Positions 23,504 through 35,764 are shown, numbered from the stretch's first letter. The stretch: DNA of 64,000 nucleotides from Sipunculus nudus (GCA_026874595.1 CM049322.1:26316840-26380839), one strand, 5' to 3'. Numbers and translations are program-made. Notes: generated by a model not told the origin, from the sequence alone.

Positions 23504-25793
23504 CTTAGATTTTATAGGGAAAAAGCTAAAAAAGCTTAAAAAATCTTCTTCTCCGAATCTGTTCAGCCAAATTGTCCAATATTTTACAGAAATGATTCCT
23601 GGAACAATCTCTCTCAAGTTTGTTCGAATGGTTTAAGTTCGGTGATTTTTGGCCGAGTTACCGGAAATTCAACTTAGTCATCTGTCCAAAAAAGCATACT
23701 AAAATTACAGTCTCAGAAATGGCTTGAGCTATCATCACCAAATTTTATGCCAATGTTGGTCACATGAGTCATATCTGAAATTGAGGTATTGGTAGCGCCA
23801 CCTGCATCGGCCTTTTTTGTACGGGGGTCATCAATGCCCGTATCATACTGACAGCTACAAATAACTTCTTCTCTGAAACGAAATGGCCAAATTGTTTAAT
23901 ATCGCACAGAAATGATTCTAGGGTAGTGCTTTCTGAAGTTTGTTCAAATGGTCTCAGTTCAGTGACTTTTGGCTAAGTTATGGGAAGCTGAATTTAGTCA
24001 TATGCCATAAAAGCCCATTTTAGCTAAGTGGCTACAAAAATCTTCTTCTCAAAAACCACTGGGCCAAATTCTTAAATCTCACTCATAAATTAACCTTAGC
24101 TGTTGATAATTCAAGTTTGTTCAAATGGTCTCAGTTCAGTGACTTTTGGCTAAGTTATGGGAAGCTGAATTTAGTCATATGCCATAACAGCCCAAGTAAG
24201 CTAAGTGGCTACAAAAATCTTCTTCTCAAAAACCACTGGGCCAAATTCTTAAATCTCACACATTAATTATCCTTAGATGTTGATAATTCAAGTTTGTTCA
24301 AATGGTCTCAGTTCAGTGACTTTTGGCTGAGTTATTGGAAGCTTGATTTAGTCATATGCCATAACAGCCCATGTTAGCTAAGTGGCTACAAAAATCTTCT
24401 TCTCAAAAACCACTGGGCCAAATTCTTAAATCTCACACAATAATTATCCTTTGAAGTTGATATTTCAAGTTTGTTCAAATGGTTTTGGTTCAATGATTTT
24501 TGGCTGAGTTATGGGAAGCTGAACTTTGCCATTTTGCTGTATTATCCCATATGAGTTTTAAACCTACAAAATGTTTTTCGACTGATGATACTGAGGCCAG
24601 TTTGTTTAATATTTTGCAAGAATAATTCCCTGAATCATTCTAATATTAATTGTCTTTTATGGTTTCAAAAAATGAATTTTGGCTGAATTATAAAGATTGA
24701 ATTGAGTCATTTTACCATATATGTTAGCTGTGTGAAGCAGATACATCTAGCCTAGCACCAGTTTATCAGCATCCATTACATCATGCCTCTAGACATTTAG
24801 ATTTCAGAATATCTATGGAAAATATTGACAAGAATGTTTTTTAAAAGCTTTTAAAAAATGTAGATTTATGATATTACATATCATCTGTACACTAACTCAT
24901 AATTTCTCAGGAATAGCAGGAGCTACCATCCCCAAATTTTATGCAATTATCAGTCACATATCAAATGTTGATGGATTCAGCTTATTTTTGCTATCTGTAT
25001 TTACTTAGATTTTACAGGGAAAAAGCTGTAAAAAACTTTAAAAGTCTTCTTCTTCCAGCCAAATTGTTCAATATTTTACAGAAATGATCCCAGAGGCGAG
25101 CCTTCTCAAGTTTGTTCAAATGGTTTGTGTTGGATAAATTTTAGCAGAGTTACATAACAGGCCAAGATTGTGTATGTTTCTTGAATAGGTTGAGAAACTG
25201 CCAACTGTGTCAGATTATGCAACAGGTCAAGAGTTCACTCAGTGCAGCCAGGTACAGGTCAAAAGTTCACTCAGTCTAGCCAGGTGTAGGTCTAGAGTTC
25301 ACTCAGTGCAGTAGCTTGAGCCAATAATTTGTCACAGTACACTCGGGGCAACAGCTTTTCTCACCTAAGCCTGGTCAGCCCCATGCATCAGACTCAAGGT
25401 AAGTTTGATGTATTGGCCTGATATTCTGACCTGTCTATGTGTCTTTAATGGCTTTCTCGTTCACAAGACAGGTGTCGCCATCTACAATGACTTTTGCAAA
25501 GTGTATGTGCCTGCTTAATTCTACGGAGGAATTTGATATATCAGCCTGAAATATGGCATATTTATACATGTCAAATAGCTTTGTCGTATACAAGACTGGT
25601 GGTGCCACCTACAATAATTTTTGTGTTGTGTGCACCCATGCCAGAATTTCAGCAGTGATGTTTGTGTATTGTTTCTTGTTCAAAATGTTTAGTACTTGCA
25701 TTGTTCATATATATGAAAAGTAGTGGTTCAGTATTGAAGCGTTATACCTGGTGTATCCATATGCACAGGTTCGCATTAGGCCTGTAGGCCTTG
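23504..25793 (+). mobile_element. Second family B element, 5'-truncated, abutting the first
   Basis: It begins directly after the first copy's 3' end with TTAGATTTTATAGGGAAAAA, lacking roughly the first 190 bp of a B element. It runs to a 3' terminus at about 25793 (CCTTGGT instead of CCTTGT). It closely matches, inverted, the complete copy at 39688-42259, including the unusual CCATATGCACAGG before the 3' end. Confidence 0.75.
23938..24480 (+). repeat. Three tandem 178-bp units inside family B
   Basis: TTTGTTCAAATGGTCTCAGT starts units at about 23938, 24116 and 24294, each ending in GATAATTCAAG or similar. The same triplet occurs inverted at about 41.1-41.64 kb, while other B copies have one unit. 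Copy number of this module therefore varies between elements. Confidence 0.8.
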
Positions 25794-26426
25794 GTGAATT
25801 CGAGAAACAATGGAAGATCTCTGGTGAAGGTTCCCTCTTTAATGTGGAAACACTCCACTGCATGATCATACTCCTTATATCATACCTGTTGTATATGTTG
25901 GTAATATCGTTGGTAATATCGGGGGATTAAAAACATTGAAATTCAAAAATATGTTAAAATCAATTGTCAATTTATGAATCAAAACACATGTAATATTACG
26001 GTAGTATAATCACATGATAAAAGCCTCAAACGTTTTCTACGTTTCTCTGTGCTAATGATATGAAAACCTTGATATAAATAATGCCTCCTGCAAAGGGAGA
26101 AAGTTTTAAACATGCAATTTAAAAAGAAATATTTTGAGGCATTATTCACATAAGAAATATGAGGATTTTCTGCTCCACAAATATTATTGCATTAAATGTC
26201 TTTGGATAATGTGGTTAAACCTTAGTGGGGCTAAGCATTAATATTTAAATTTCTACAAGTTAAAACTCAGGATATAAACTGCACGTTCCATACATTCAGT
26301 GGTATGATACATGTTGATTCATCGGTAAAAATACGCTTCCAAGGTAACCAATCACAAAATATCAATACCTAAATTTAATTTTCGTGGCACAATAATTGAT
26401 GTGGAAGTGTATGTTTAACTTTGCAA
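25794..26426. other. Low-copy AT-rich sequence
   Basis: I see no gene or repeat here. Confidence 0.4.
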
Positions 26427-27425
26427 ACTGAATGACTTCTGTAGTCGAGGCAGAGCACATGTAAGAGTAACAGCCGACACCAACCCAGACTGGGCGCCCT
26501 GCGGACTAACGGGAAGGCTGTGCCTCACTCAGACATGAGTGCAATTTGGGGATATATACCCTGGTGTTATGACCACGCCGAATGCAAATAAGGAAAGACC
26601 CGCTTAATAAATATACAAATATTTAGATGTTATTGTAACGGAGCAAATCACAAATACGTCAATTAATAATTTAATTGCTGGGGAATAAAAATGAAATCTG
26701 AAAACAAAAATAATCACGAATAAATGGGAAAAGAATCTAATAACATGCGAGGTGTAAGCGGTAAACGGCCCCCCGGGGGGGGGGGGGGTCGCCACTGAAA
26801 AAAGCTGATGGTTTACATTATGATGGCATTTGCATCTCCCCTCCTCTGCATCTCCCCTGCATCTCCCCTGCATCTCCCCTGCATCTCCCCTGCATCTCCC
26901 CTGCATCTCCCCTGCATCTCCTCTGCATCTCCCCTGCATCTCCTCTGCATCTCCCCTGCATCTCCTCTGCATCTCCCCTGCATCTCCCCTGCATCTCCCC
27001 TGCATCTCCCCTGCATCTCCCCTGCATCTCCTCTGCATCTCCCCTGCATCTCCTCTGCATCTCCCCTGCATCTCCTCTGCATCTCCCCTGCATCTCCCCT
27101 GCATCTCCCCTGCATCTCCCCTGCATCTCCCCTGCATCTCCCCTGCATCTCCCCTGCATCTCCCCTGCATCTCCTCTGCATCTCCCCTGCATCTCCTCTG
27201 CATCTCCCCTGCATCTCCCCTGCATCTCCTCTGCATCTCCCCTGCATCTCCCCTGCATCTCCCCTGCATCTCCCCTGCATCTCCCCTGCATCTCCCCTGC
27301 ATCTCCCCTCACAAATCCCCCCCACAAATGTACCCGACCATCCACCCAGGACCGGAAGGTGCAGTAGTTAACGCCAGGATATAAAATGTGAGGAAGCGTG
27401 TCATACTGCCCTGTCACGTAGTCCC
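26427..27425 (+). mobile_element. SINE copy split by a ~765-bp block
   Basis: The left piece (26427-26576) starts CTTCTGTAGTCGAGGCAGAGC, a decayed tRNA-like head, and continues through GACTAACGGGAAGGCTGTGCC and TACCCTGGTGTTATGACCA. The right piece (about 27342-27425) picks up at CCACCCAGGACCGGAAGGTG and continues AGTTAACGCCAGGATATAAAATG. Both match successive parts of the minus-strand SINE at 32.2-32.55 kb. The intervening block (about 26577-27341) has no counterpart there and contains the minisatellite. The B-box part of the head is deleted. Confidence 0.6.
26832..27309. repeat. 11-bp minisatellite GCATCTCCCCT, 42 uninterrupted units
   Basis: From 26848 to 27309 there are 42 consecutive 11-bp units with no indel; one more unit and a 5-bp partial precede them. 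Two unit types alternate: GCATCTCCCCT and GCATCTCCTCT. The variant pattern TCTCT (T = variant) recurs 110 bp apart, indicating a 10-unit higher-order repeat. Long ORFs on both strands (repeats of CISPASPLHLP or RGDAGEMQGRC) arise because 33 nt is three units and no unit contains a stop. They are not genes. A run of 14 G (26775) and a run of 23 C (27478-27500) bracket the array. Confidence 0.95.
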
Positions 27426-29580
27426 ATATATAGATATATGTTTTTAAGTTTGCATTACAAAATTGAGGCGGCGTCCTCCCCCCCCCCCCCCCCCCCCCCC
27501 TCAAAAAAAAAATTATAAAACAAGGCCTACAGGCTCAAGTTATGCGAACCTGTGCAATCGGATTTACACAAGGTATAATGCTTCCATGCTGAACCATTAC
27601 TTTTCAAGTACATTTGTAACATGTAAATGAACAATGCAAGTACTAAACATTTTGAACAAGAAACAATTACACAAGCATCACTGCTGAAATTCTGGCATGG
27701 GTGCACACAACACAAAAAAGATTGTAGCTAGCACCAACAATCTTGTATACAACGAAGCTATCAAAGATATATACATATGCCCAATTTCAGACTAATATGT
27801 CAAACCCCTCCTCAGAAATAAGCAGGGACATACACTGTGCAAAAATTATTGTAGGTTGTGCCACCAGTCTTGTACACGATAAAGTTACCCGATATGTATA
27901 AATATGCCTAATTTCAGGCTGATATACCAAATTCCTCCGTATAAATAAGCAGGCACATACACTGTGCAAAAGTCATTGTAGATGGCAACACCTGTCTTGG
28001 AACGAGGAAGCCATCAATGACGCATAGACAGGTCGAAATATTAGGCCAATACATCAAACTTCCCTTGAGTTTGATGCACTGGGCTGACCAGGCTTAGGTG
28101 AGAAAGGCAGTTGCCCCGTGTGAACTGTGACAAATTGCTGGCTCAAGCTACTGCACTGAGTGAACTCTTGACCTGTTGCATAATCTGACACAGTTGGCAG
28201 TCTGCCAAAGGTATAAATAGATCTAGGCTGAACTTTGGTGCCAAATCTGATGCAGTGGGCAGTCTGTCAAAGCTATAAATAGAATGCAGCTATTGCACTG
28301 AGTGAACTCTTGACCTATACCTGGCTGCACTTCTTCCAATCCTGACACTGTGCAAAAGCTTTTTATAGAGCTGACATAATTTTTGCTGATGCCTAGCATC
28401 CAGCCACTGGCAAATCTTGGCAATCTGCCAATGGTAAACCAAGTGCTGAAACCTGTACACAAAAGTGGTCCCTCCTTGAAATAACTTTGAAATACATTTG
28501 ATAAAAAAAAGAAATGAGGAATATATGAAAAAATACTATAGATGCATACTGCATGCAAATTCATAATACAGATACATCTCAGTGATGGCAAATTCTTGAA
28601 TTAAGTTTAGAAAGGAAACCTATTATTTATAATCCATGTACAGCCGTCTTTATATAGCCACAGAGAGCTTTATACCTGTGATTGTTAACACTGCCTGACA
28701 TGAGGAATATCTAAAATCATTAATCTATATTTATAAAAGCTTTTAAAAACATTCTTGTCAATATTAACCATGGATAACCTGAAATCTAAATGTCTAAAGG
28801 CATGATGTAACGGATGCTGATAAACTGGTGCCAGGCTAGATGTAACTGCTTCACACAGCTAACATATATGGTAAAATGACTCAATTCAATCTTTATAATT
28901 CGGCCAAAATTCATTCTTTGGAACCATTAAAGACAATTATTATAAGAATTATTCAGGGGATTATTCTTGTAAAACATTAAACAAATTGGCCTCATTGGCG
29001 TCAGTCTTTTTAAACTTTTTCCAGGGTTAAAACTCATATATGAAGATACAGCAAAATGGCTAAGTTCAGCTTCCCGTAACTCAGCCAAAAATCACTGAAC
29101 AAAACCCATTTGAACAAACTTGAATTATCAACATCTAAGGATAATTAACATGTGAGATTTAAGAATTTGGCCCAGTGGTTTTTGAGAAGATTTTTGTAGC
29201 CACTGAGCTAAAATGGGCTGTTATGGCATATGACTAAATTTAGCTTCCCATAACTTGGCCAAAAGTCACTGAACTGAGACCATTTGAACAAACTTCAGAA
29301 AGCACTACCCTATGATCATTTCTATGCGATATTAAACAATTTGCCCGTATGGTTTCAGAGAAGAAGTTTTTTTTTGGCCTCAGTATGAAACGGGCACTGA
29401 TATCCCCCGTACAAAAAAGGCCGATGCAGGTGGCGCCACAAATACATCAATTTCAGATATGACTCATGTGACCAACATTGGCATAAAATTTGGTGATGAT
29501 AGCTCCAGCCGTTTCTGAGATTGCAATTTTAGTATTTTTTTTTTTTTTAATATTTTTTTTTGTCGGAGGTAACCGGCTCA

Positions 29581-32194
29581 TTTTTTTAGCTCAGCTGACT
29601 ATAAGTCATCTGAGCTATAGTCGTGGTCCATTGTCCGTCGTCCGTCCGTCCGTAGATGTGGCACGTTTTGAAACCGTAAGACCTAGGAATCCAAAATTCG
29701 GCATAGTGTTAGATGTCCCCAAGATCTCCTACCAAGCCGAAAACTGGGTCTTTGCAACTTTGTTCCTTTGAGAAATTAAGGAAAAACCTCAATTTTTTTA
29801 TTAAAAACCTATTTTCACACTTCAGGGCTGCCTAATATCAAAACCACTCATCTCTTTTTCCTCATATTTACCATAAATATTCCTCTATATAGTTCCTATG
29901 TACATGCCTGAAATTATGTCTGTATTATATAATTTAAGAAAGTTATGGGCCAGAACATAATGCATTTTGTAAAAAATCAGGAAAAATATTTGATTACTTA
30001 ACACAAAACTTGTTAAAGCAAGGACTTTTTTTCAAGTAATATAACTTTAATTAATCAAAATTAAATTGTATACCCAAAATTAGATCAAAATCTTTTAAAT
30101 TTTTTTAAATATTATTAAAAATAAAAATTGGTACCTTAAATTTTGCCTAACTTTGACCATGGCACGTTTTTTTCCTGTAAGTACTGTGGATTTAATTTTC
30201 TCAGCATGGTTTTGTTCGCATTTTGTCTGTTAACATCAAAAATTTGAAACCAGTTGATCAAAAACTGTAGATTTTATTCAAGTTTTCAAGCACCATGTAA
30301 CGTTATTGATTACATCAGGCTAGTGTTATGCAGTTTGCTAGAGCTCAGCTCCCCAGCTTAAGCTCTCAGTTCGTAAACTTTGGCATACAATTAGATGTCT
30401 CCAAAATCCCCTGTCATGCCAAGAATTTGGTCACTAGGACTTAATACCTTTGAGATATTAATGAAAAACTTCATTTTTCAATTATAAACCCATTGTTACA
30501 CTTCAATACTGCCTAATATCAAAACCACTGATCTGACTTTAATCATATATAATATACATGTTTTTCTATACATTCTCTGTGCACATGCCAGAAATGATGT
30601 CAGTATTGCGTAATTGTTTTAAGTTGTGGGCCCAAACATAATGCACTTTGTAAAAAATCAAGAAATATATTTACTCCCTTAACAAGGGGCTTGCTGAAGC
30701 TAGAGATTTTTTGTCAGGGATGTAACATTATTTAATCAAGATTCAATTGAATACCCAAAATTTTTCAAATTTTATAAGTTACTAGTATAAATATAAAATT
30801 AGTACCTTAAATTTTGCCCAACTTTGACCATTTCACTTTTGTTTTTCATATGAACTGTGGTTATATAATATTCATATCATGTACACATAAGGATTTCAGC
30901 TTTGTAGTTTAGAAAGCTGAAAGAAATTGGCCAAAAATTGTAGCTTTTATTAATGTTTTTATGAGACCATGTCAGACCTTGGCTCTCTCCAGCCCCTCTT
31001 GAGTCACCTGTTTGTTGACCTTGTTGAACTTTCAGCAAATCATGCACGCTTGAGGCGAGGCATATACTGGGGTAGCCAGGCAGCTTATGGCCAGCCACAG
31101 TTGATCCAGGTGTCCAACCCAATTTATCTAGGGGTTTTAACCAACAACATCACAATAAACAATAAATTAATCGATTTTTATTGGTTTTTAATAACAAATT
31201 AAAGAAAAATAGAAAACAAATGTTAGTTTATAATAATAGGGAATTAACTTGCAGTTACTGATGAAATAAGAATCTTGTATCGATGGATAGAATGTCACGT
31301 ATTCCAAATAACACCATGCAGTCACCTATGGCATTTTTCAGTTCAATTTTAATAATAAAAAAGTAAATCATAATATTCATTACTAATCATTAGGGATCAT
31401 ATGTGGAAAATTAATGATAGACAAAGATGCAGTTGATAATATTAATCTAGATTCCTACTGTGTTTAGTGTGTACATTGATGTGAAATTAGTCCAAAATGA
31501 ATATATCACATTTATTTTTTTTTAAATATAAATAAAAGCCATAAAACCAGGTACTTATAATCATTATGTAAATGTGTGAATTTTGTACATTCTGGATTCT
31601 CAACACCATTGTTTGGTGAAAACTGAATAAATACCAGACATGGTGGGAATACTTTGCAATTTTATTTTAATACGAATTTGAATTTGTACTCCATTATAAA
31701 ATTTCTTGCATAAAGAATGGGAATTCAGGTAAAAATGAAAGTATATGAATACCAGTGCAAATACTTTCCAAATGTATTCATGAATGCATTCATAAATATA
31801 TTCTTTAATATTATTTTAATAATCATTTCAGTTATATTTCATTTTAAAAATCATACGATTCTCTTATTATTTTTAATAAAAATAATATCTGGGACAATAT
31901 TTGTAATTTTTTTTAATGAATAGTTAAACTCTTATATTATATGTTCTGCTTATAAGTTATATGGCCAAGTCAAAATCTGTGTGACAATAGTACTCCATTT
32001 GTTAATAAAATAAATGAAATCAATTCTCTTCTCTGTCTCCAAAGGTACTATCAAAATCATACATAAGCTAAACAACAACAACTCATAATACAGCTTATAC
32101 TTATTACCACACAAAACCAGCATGTGCCTCATTTCTAAATCATATTTTTTTATCATATATAACAGCTGAGCGCCGTGACCCATAGGTCCCTTGT
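29581..32194 (+). mobile_element. Family A element nested in the SINE
   Basis: It starts TTTTTTTAGCTCAGCTGACT and ends CAGCTGAGC-GCCGTGACCCATAGGTCCCTTGT. A GTCCGTCGTCCGTCCGTCCG microsatellite lies about 50 bp from the 5' end. The right 1.3 kb is a close inverted match of 12.6-13.9 kb. The 3' palindrome has decayed by one base (GACCCATAGGTC). No transposase ORF is present. Confidence 0.8.
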
Positions 32195-32481
32195 TTTAAT
32201 GCTGCCTTAACTAAGTATATGTACATCTGCAGATTTCCATTCCGGTTGACGTGACAAGGCAGTATTACACGCTTCCTCTCATTTTATATCCTGGCGTTAA
32301 CCAGGCCCGGTGACTACTGCACCTGCGGGCCCTGGGTTGGTAATCATACCACCGAGGACCCCCGAAAGGCGCACTCGTTTGTGAGTGAAACACGGCCGTT
32401 GGGCACGACCTTCCCATTAAGCCTGCAGAGCGCTCACCCTGGGTGGGGGCCGACCGTGAAAAACCTCACCGCCTCGGCTGA

Positions 32482-32535
32482 GATTCGAACTCACGATCTC
32501 CCGGCTCTTGAGTCCTGCGCTCTACCCCTGAGCCA
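32482..32535 (-). promoter_or_regulatory. RNA polymerase III A and B boxes of the SINE
   Basis: On minus, TGGCTCAGGGG (32535-32525) fits the A box and GAGTTCGAATC (32492-32482) fits the B box of a tRNA-type internal promoter. The spacing (about 32 nt between boxes) is tRNA-like. Confidence 0.75.
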
Positions 32536-32926
32536 CAGAAGCCGGTGCAATTTTAGTATGCTCTTTTGGACAGATGACTAAGTTCAACTTCCTGTAACTC
32601 GGCAAAAAATCACCGAACTTAAACCATTCGATCAAACTTGAGAGAGATTGTTCCAGGAACCATTTCTGTGAAATATTTGACAATTTGGTTAACAGTTTCG
32701 GAGAAGAAGATTTTTAAAATTTTTTTTAGCTTTTCCCAATAAAATCTAAGAAAATGCAGTTAGCCGAAAAATAACCAAAATCCGATAGAGATTTTTAGAT
32801 GACTAATTTTTTTGCATAAAATTTGGTGATGCTAACTCCTGCCGTTTTCAAGATAGTATGGGTTAACGTACAGACGACGGACGACGCCACACCATCGCAT
32901 AAGCTCACAAGTTCGCTAAAAAAAAA

Positions 32927-33560
32927 TCCATCCGTGGTGTTGGCCTTTATGCCCGGATCTACATGGTTCGTTTTATCCAACAAGTGTACCGTAGAGATAA
33001 TTGTATTCCCGTAATGTGCAAACTTTTGTTTAGGAATATTGCGTACTCATATGCCATTTTACAAATGCAGATGTGCCTTCTTTTCTGCTGATCAAATATG
33101 GCTGATTAGTTTCTTGTGTGTATTATTTGTCTCTTATTAGCTTTCAGAAGTACCTTATCTATAACTTGTAACGATTAGAACTATTTCAGCTCATATTCAG
33201 ATAAACTTTCTAGAAATATAAAATATTCAATTAACGGCTTCTACCGATCCCCCTGTTCCACAAGGTACTTGGAAAAGTTTAATATGACATAAATATTTCT
33301 GTATCAAGACCACCAACAAGGCTTTTGGAATCTTGGAATCTTCAATATAACCACACGTATTGATTCTAAATGTTTGTTTTGTTGTAATATGGTAGGCACT
33401 TATACCATGTAGTACTACTATGCGAGAATCAGCAATATAAAAAAGAGATCACGAGTATCAATTTCATAAGGTCTTTTTTCTTTTGATCAACATAATATAT
33501 GACAGTGTTGTGCCCAAGATAATTTTATGCTTTAGAATATTAGTACATACATTGACTTTG
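32927..33560. other. Low-copy AT-rich sequence
   Basis: I see no gene or repeat in this stretch. Confidence 0.4.
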
Positions 33561-33905
33561 ACCTTACGTACCCTCTGTGAGCTTGCGACAACATCTGGTT
33601 AGTTGCAATTAACAGAACACATTTAAAAAAGTATAAATCGATCCCATTATATAATATCATTAGGTTTTATGCGATAGTTACACTATTTTATCATTTTCTC
33701 TATGTTAAGATTGCCATGGCCGCCCTTTTGGATTCCCTGGGTTCACAGAGCTCACAAAAACATCTGGTTAGTTGCAATCGACAGAACACATTAAAAACGT
33801 ATAAATCGATCCAATATTATTAAGTTTTAAGCGACAATTACAGTATAATATATCTCTATGTTAAGACTGCAGTGGTGACCATCTTGGATTCCTTTGGGTC
33901 GCAGG
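33561..33905. repeat. Family D tandem repeat, two 170-bp units
   Basis: CATCTGGTTAGTTGCAAT recurs at 33591 and 33761. Each unit continues with ACAGAACACATT, TATAAATCGATCC, CTCTATGTTAAGA and a CATGGCCGCCCTTTTGGATT or GTGACCATCTTGGATT end. The unit ends resemble the AGATGGCCGCC phrase at 18462. Confidence 0.8.
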
Positions 33906-34029
33906 GTTCATAAAAAATTTTGAAACCTGCATTCATTCATCAGCTTTAAGTGCAAATAAATTGGAAGCAAGCACTATCTTATTCAGTTCCTAAGAAAACG
34001 TTCTGTTACACGCCTAAGAACACTAATAA

Positions 34030-34567
34030 CAGTGGAGTCTCGTTATAGCGAACATGTTCGTTCCATGGCAGTAAGTTCCGTAAATCGAATTTCCGTTGTA
34101 CTGAAATTTTCGAGTATGCCGTTTATGTTGCATGGCAGAAAATTGATAAAAGTACACACGCAGACACGTAAACATTCATCCAAAAATAACTAAAAGTTAA
34201 AATCAAATAAAACATGTTTATTACATAATGAACATATATACAAAGCAAAATTTACAACTTTAATGTACATGATCTGTTGACAAATGCTCTAGTGAAAGAA
34301 ATCCGTGATGCTAGCCTAGTTACATCCATATGGTGTATCCAGCACTGTGGCGGCATGCCAAAGATTCTCCAGTATGTTAGCCCTATCCCCGGCGTCTGGT
34401 TGCTGTTCGAAGAACCTGATCGCGGCCTTCAGACAATCACTGGCATCAGCCTTCTTTACAGGTTCAACCGGCGAATCATTCAGGTCTCCGTCTATGTCAC
34501 CATCCTCCTCCTGGTCCGCTTTTGCTCCGATGATCGATGTATATCCCCTACACTCAATAATTCCCAT
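34030..34567 (-). mobile_element. Tigger-like (pogo) DNA transposon remnant
   Basis: CAGTGGAGTCTCGTTATAGC at 34030 is typical of Tigger-type terminal inverted repeats. The transposase C-terminus is encoded on minus toward this end. I find no matching right terminus, so the element is truncated. Confidence 0.55.
34316..34567 (-). pseudogene. C-terminal fragment of a Tigger/pogo-type transposase
   Basis: The 83-codon frame contains ADQEEDGDIDGDLNDSPVEP, an acidic linker, followed by ASDCLKAAIRFFEQQ. This matches the usual end of Tigger transposases: an acidic stretch after the DDE domain, then a helix of the form ALECLxxLRxFFE. The DDE catalytic domain and the CENP-B-type DNA-binding N-terminus are absent to the right. 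The stop lies about 260 bp from the terminal repeat at 34030. It is a dead fragment. The assignment rests on recalled family features and on the terminal repeat. Confidence 0.55.
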
Positions 34568-34974
34568 GGGTGAAGGCGGCCATCTTGGACTTTCGGTGTT
34601 AGAGTGTTCTCAAAATTTACCTAACATTTTTCTTTAGTTCATATCCTGTTTATGCTAAATCAGTCATTTTCGCAATATGGGCATCAAATTCCTACAGAAA
34701 TATATCCCCGTCTACACTACGTGTCCCGGCGAGATGCAACCCGGGCAAAGCGTGTATCGTTTGACCAGTGGAGCAATAATGGAGGTTCAATTCAATAATA
34801 TAAACTTCGTAAAATTATCCAGTCTTTATAATGTGTTGATGTATGAAATGGTCATGACCAAAGGGAAAACTTCCTGAGTACCAATCTTGTAGGGGGGGGG
34901 GGGGGGTTAAGTTTATTAATCAATCCTATCAAAATCTTAAAAACTACAATATAATTTGTAAAAGGGTACCTCAC
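34568..34974. other. Low-copy stretch; weak plus-strand ORF at 34677-34877
   Basis: A GGCGGCCATCTTGGA phrase (about 34576) is the family D motif again. The 66-codon plus ORF (MGIKFLQKYIPVYTTCPGEM...) has reasonable composition and several CpGs but no splice support or recognised domain. A run of about 14 G lies at 34893. Confidence 0.25.
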
Positions 34975-35110
34975 TTTGTTTCGCCAAACTGATCTGCCTG
35001 ATCGTATTCGAGCTGGATGATTTCAGGTTTGACGACATCTCGGCTTGACGTTTAACATTGACATTCGTGAAGATAAAGGTTGTATGGTTATTATTGATTT
35101 GTCCTTTGTA
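34975..35110 (-). CDS. Candidate internal exon, unrecognised
   Basis: On minus, an acceptor-like CCTGTTTTGTTGTGCCGGGTCTCAAG ends at 35111 (the tract is shown here only to locate it). The next 136 nt are open: YKGQINNNHTTFIFTNVNVK, then RQAEMSSNLKSSSSNTIRQI, then SLAKQ, before a donor A|GTGAGG at 34974. The exon ends one base into a codon. Composition is protein-like and CpGs are retained. It could belong to the same gene as the minus-strand terminal exon at 9191-9332, but their phases do not join directly. Function unknown. Confidence 0.3.
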
Positions 35111-35446
35111 CTTGAGACCCGGCACAACAAAACAGGCCACGATAGCACATATTTAACTATGTTAACAGAGATTCTATAGTTTTACATTTATGTGTTTTAT
35201 TATCGTTTTTTCATATATACGTTGGTGTGTTTCCTTAACTGAAGATGTAACATAAAAAATGGGTGTGCATATTTCAATGTGTATACACAAGAACACCACT
35301 ACAATTCACTACAAACATACTACAACTTTTTTACTTGGGATCACAGGCCAATTGCAATCTTTATTAAGCCATTGATGAGATAAGTGCTGCAATAACATTA
35401 ATGGCCTGGATTTCATGTTGTCTTAGTTGCTTGTGCTAACATGATT

Positions 35447-35549
35447 GAGAGAGAGAGAGAGAGAGAGTCATTCAACTAAATTTTTATCTATAGGGATCCT
35501 TGTTATAAAATCTCTCAAATTTGATGCGTAGTAAGTTTTTTTTATACAT

Positions 35550-35601
<52 letters not shown>

Positions 35602-35764
35602 GGGGGGGGGGAGAAGAGAGGGGGAGGTCGAACTATTATCACTTTCAGTGTGATTATATTAATCAAAACCGAGAGATCGTGAGGAAATATTTAAAAAGTT
35701 TTGTATAATAAACAATTATATATCGTGAAATAATTTATTATTTGATATTAACACAAATATGTAC

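Larger units (their letters stand above)
29522..32559 (-). mobile_element. tRNA-derived SINE with 14-bp target duplication, itself interrupted
   Basis: Direct repeats TGCAATTTTAGTAT at 29522-29535 and 32546-32559 flank the insertion. Read on minus, the SINE starts at 32545 with CCGGCTTCTGTGGCTCAGGG, a tRNA-like head, and runs to about 32195. Its A-rich 3' tail is at 29580-29536. Between the two parts lies a complete family A element (29581-32194). Without it the SINE is about 395 bp. The body shares GTTAACGCCAGGATATAAAATG with the copy at 27.4 kb. Confidence 0.8.
27520..32926 (-). mobile_element. Family B element split by a SINE
   Basis: The 3' terminus (ACAAGGCCTACAGGC on plus, slightly rearranged) begins at 27520. 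B sequence runs to 29535 and resumes at 32546, ending at the 5' terminus AAGCTCACAAGTTCGCTAAA near 32926 with its GACGGACGACGCC microsatellite. The 14-bp target duplication TGCAATTTTAGTAT marks both edges of the interruption. Confidence 0.8.

Noticed and set aside
26604-27504. Long ORFs (170-232 codons) on both strands reading RGDAGEMQGRC or CISPASPLHLP repeats
   Set aside because: They are created by the 11-bp minisatellite: three units make 33 nt and no unit has a stop in most frames. All frames on both strands are open equally.
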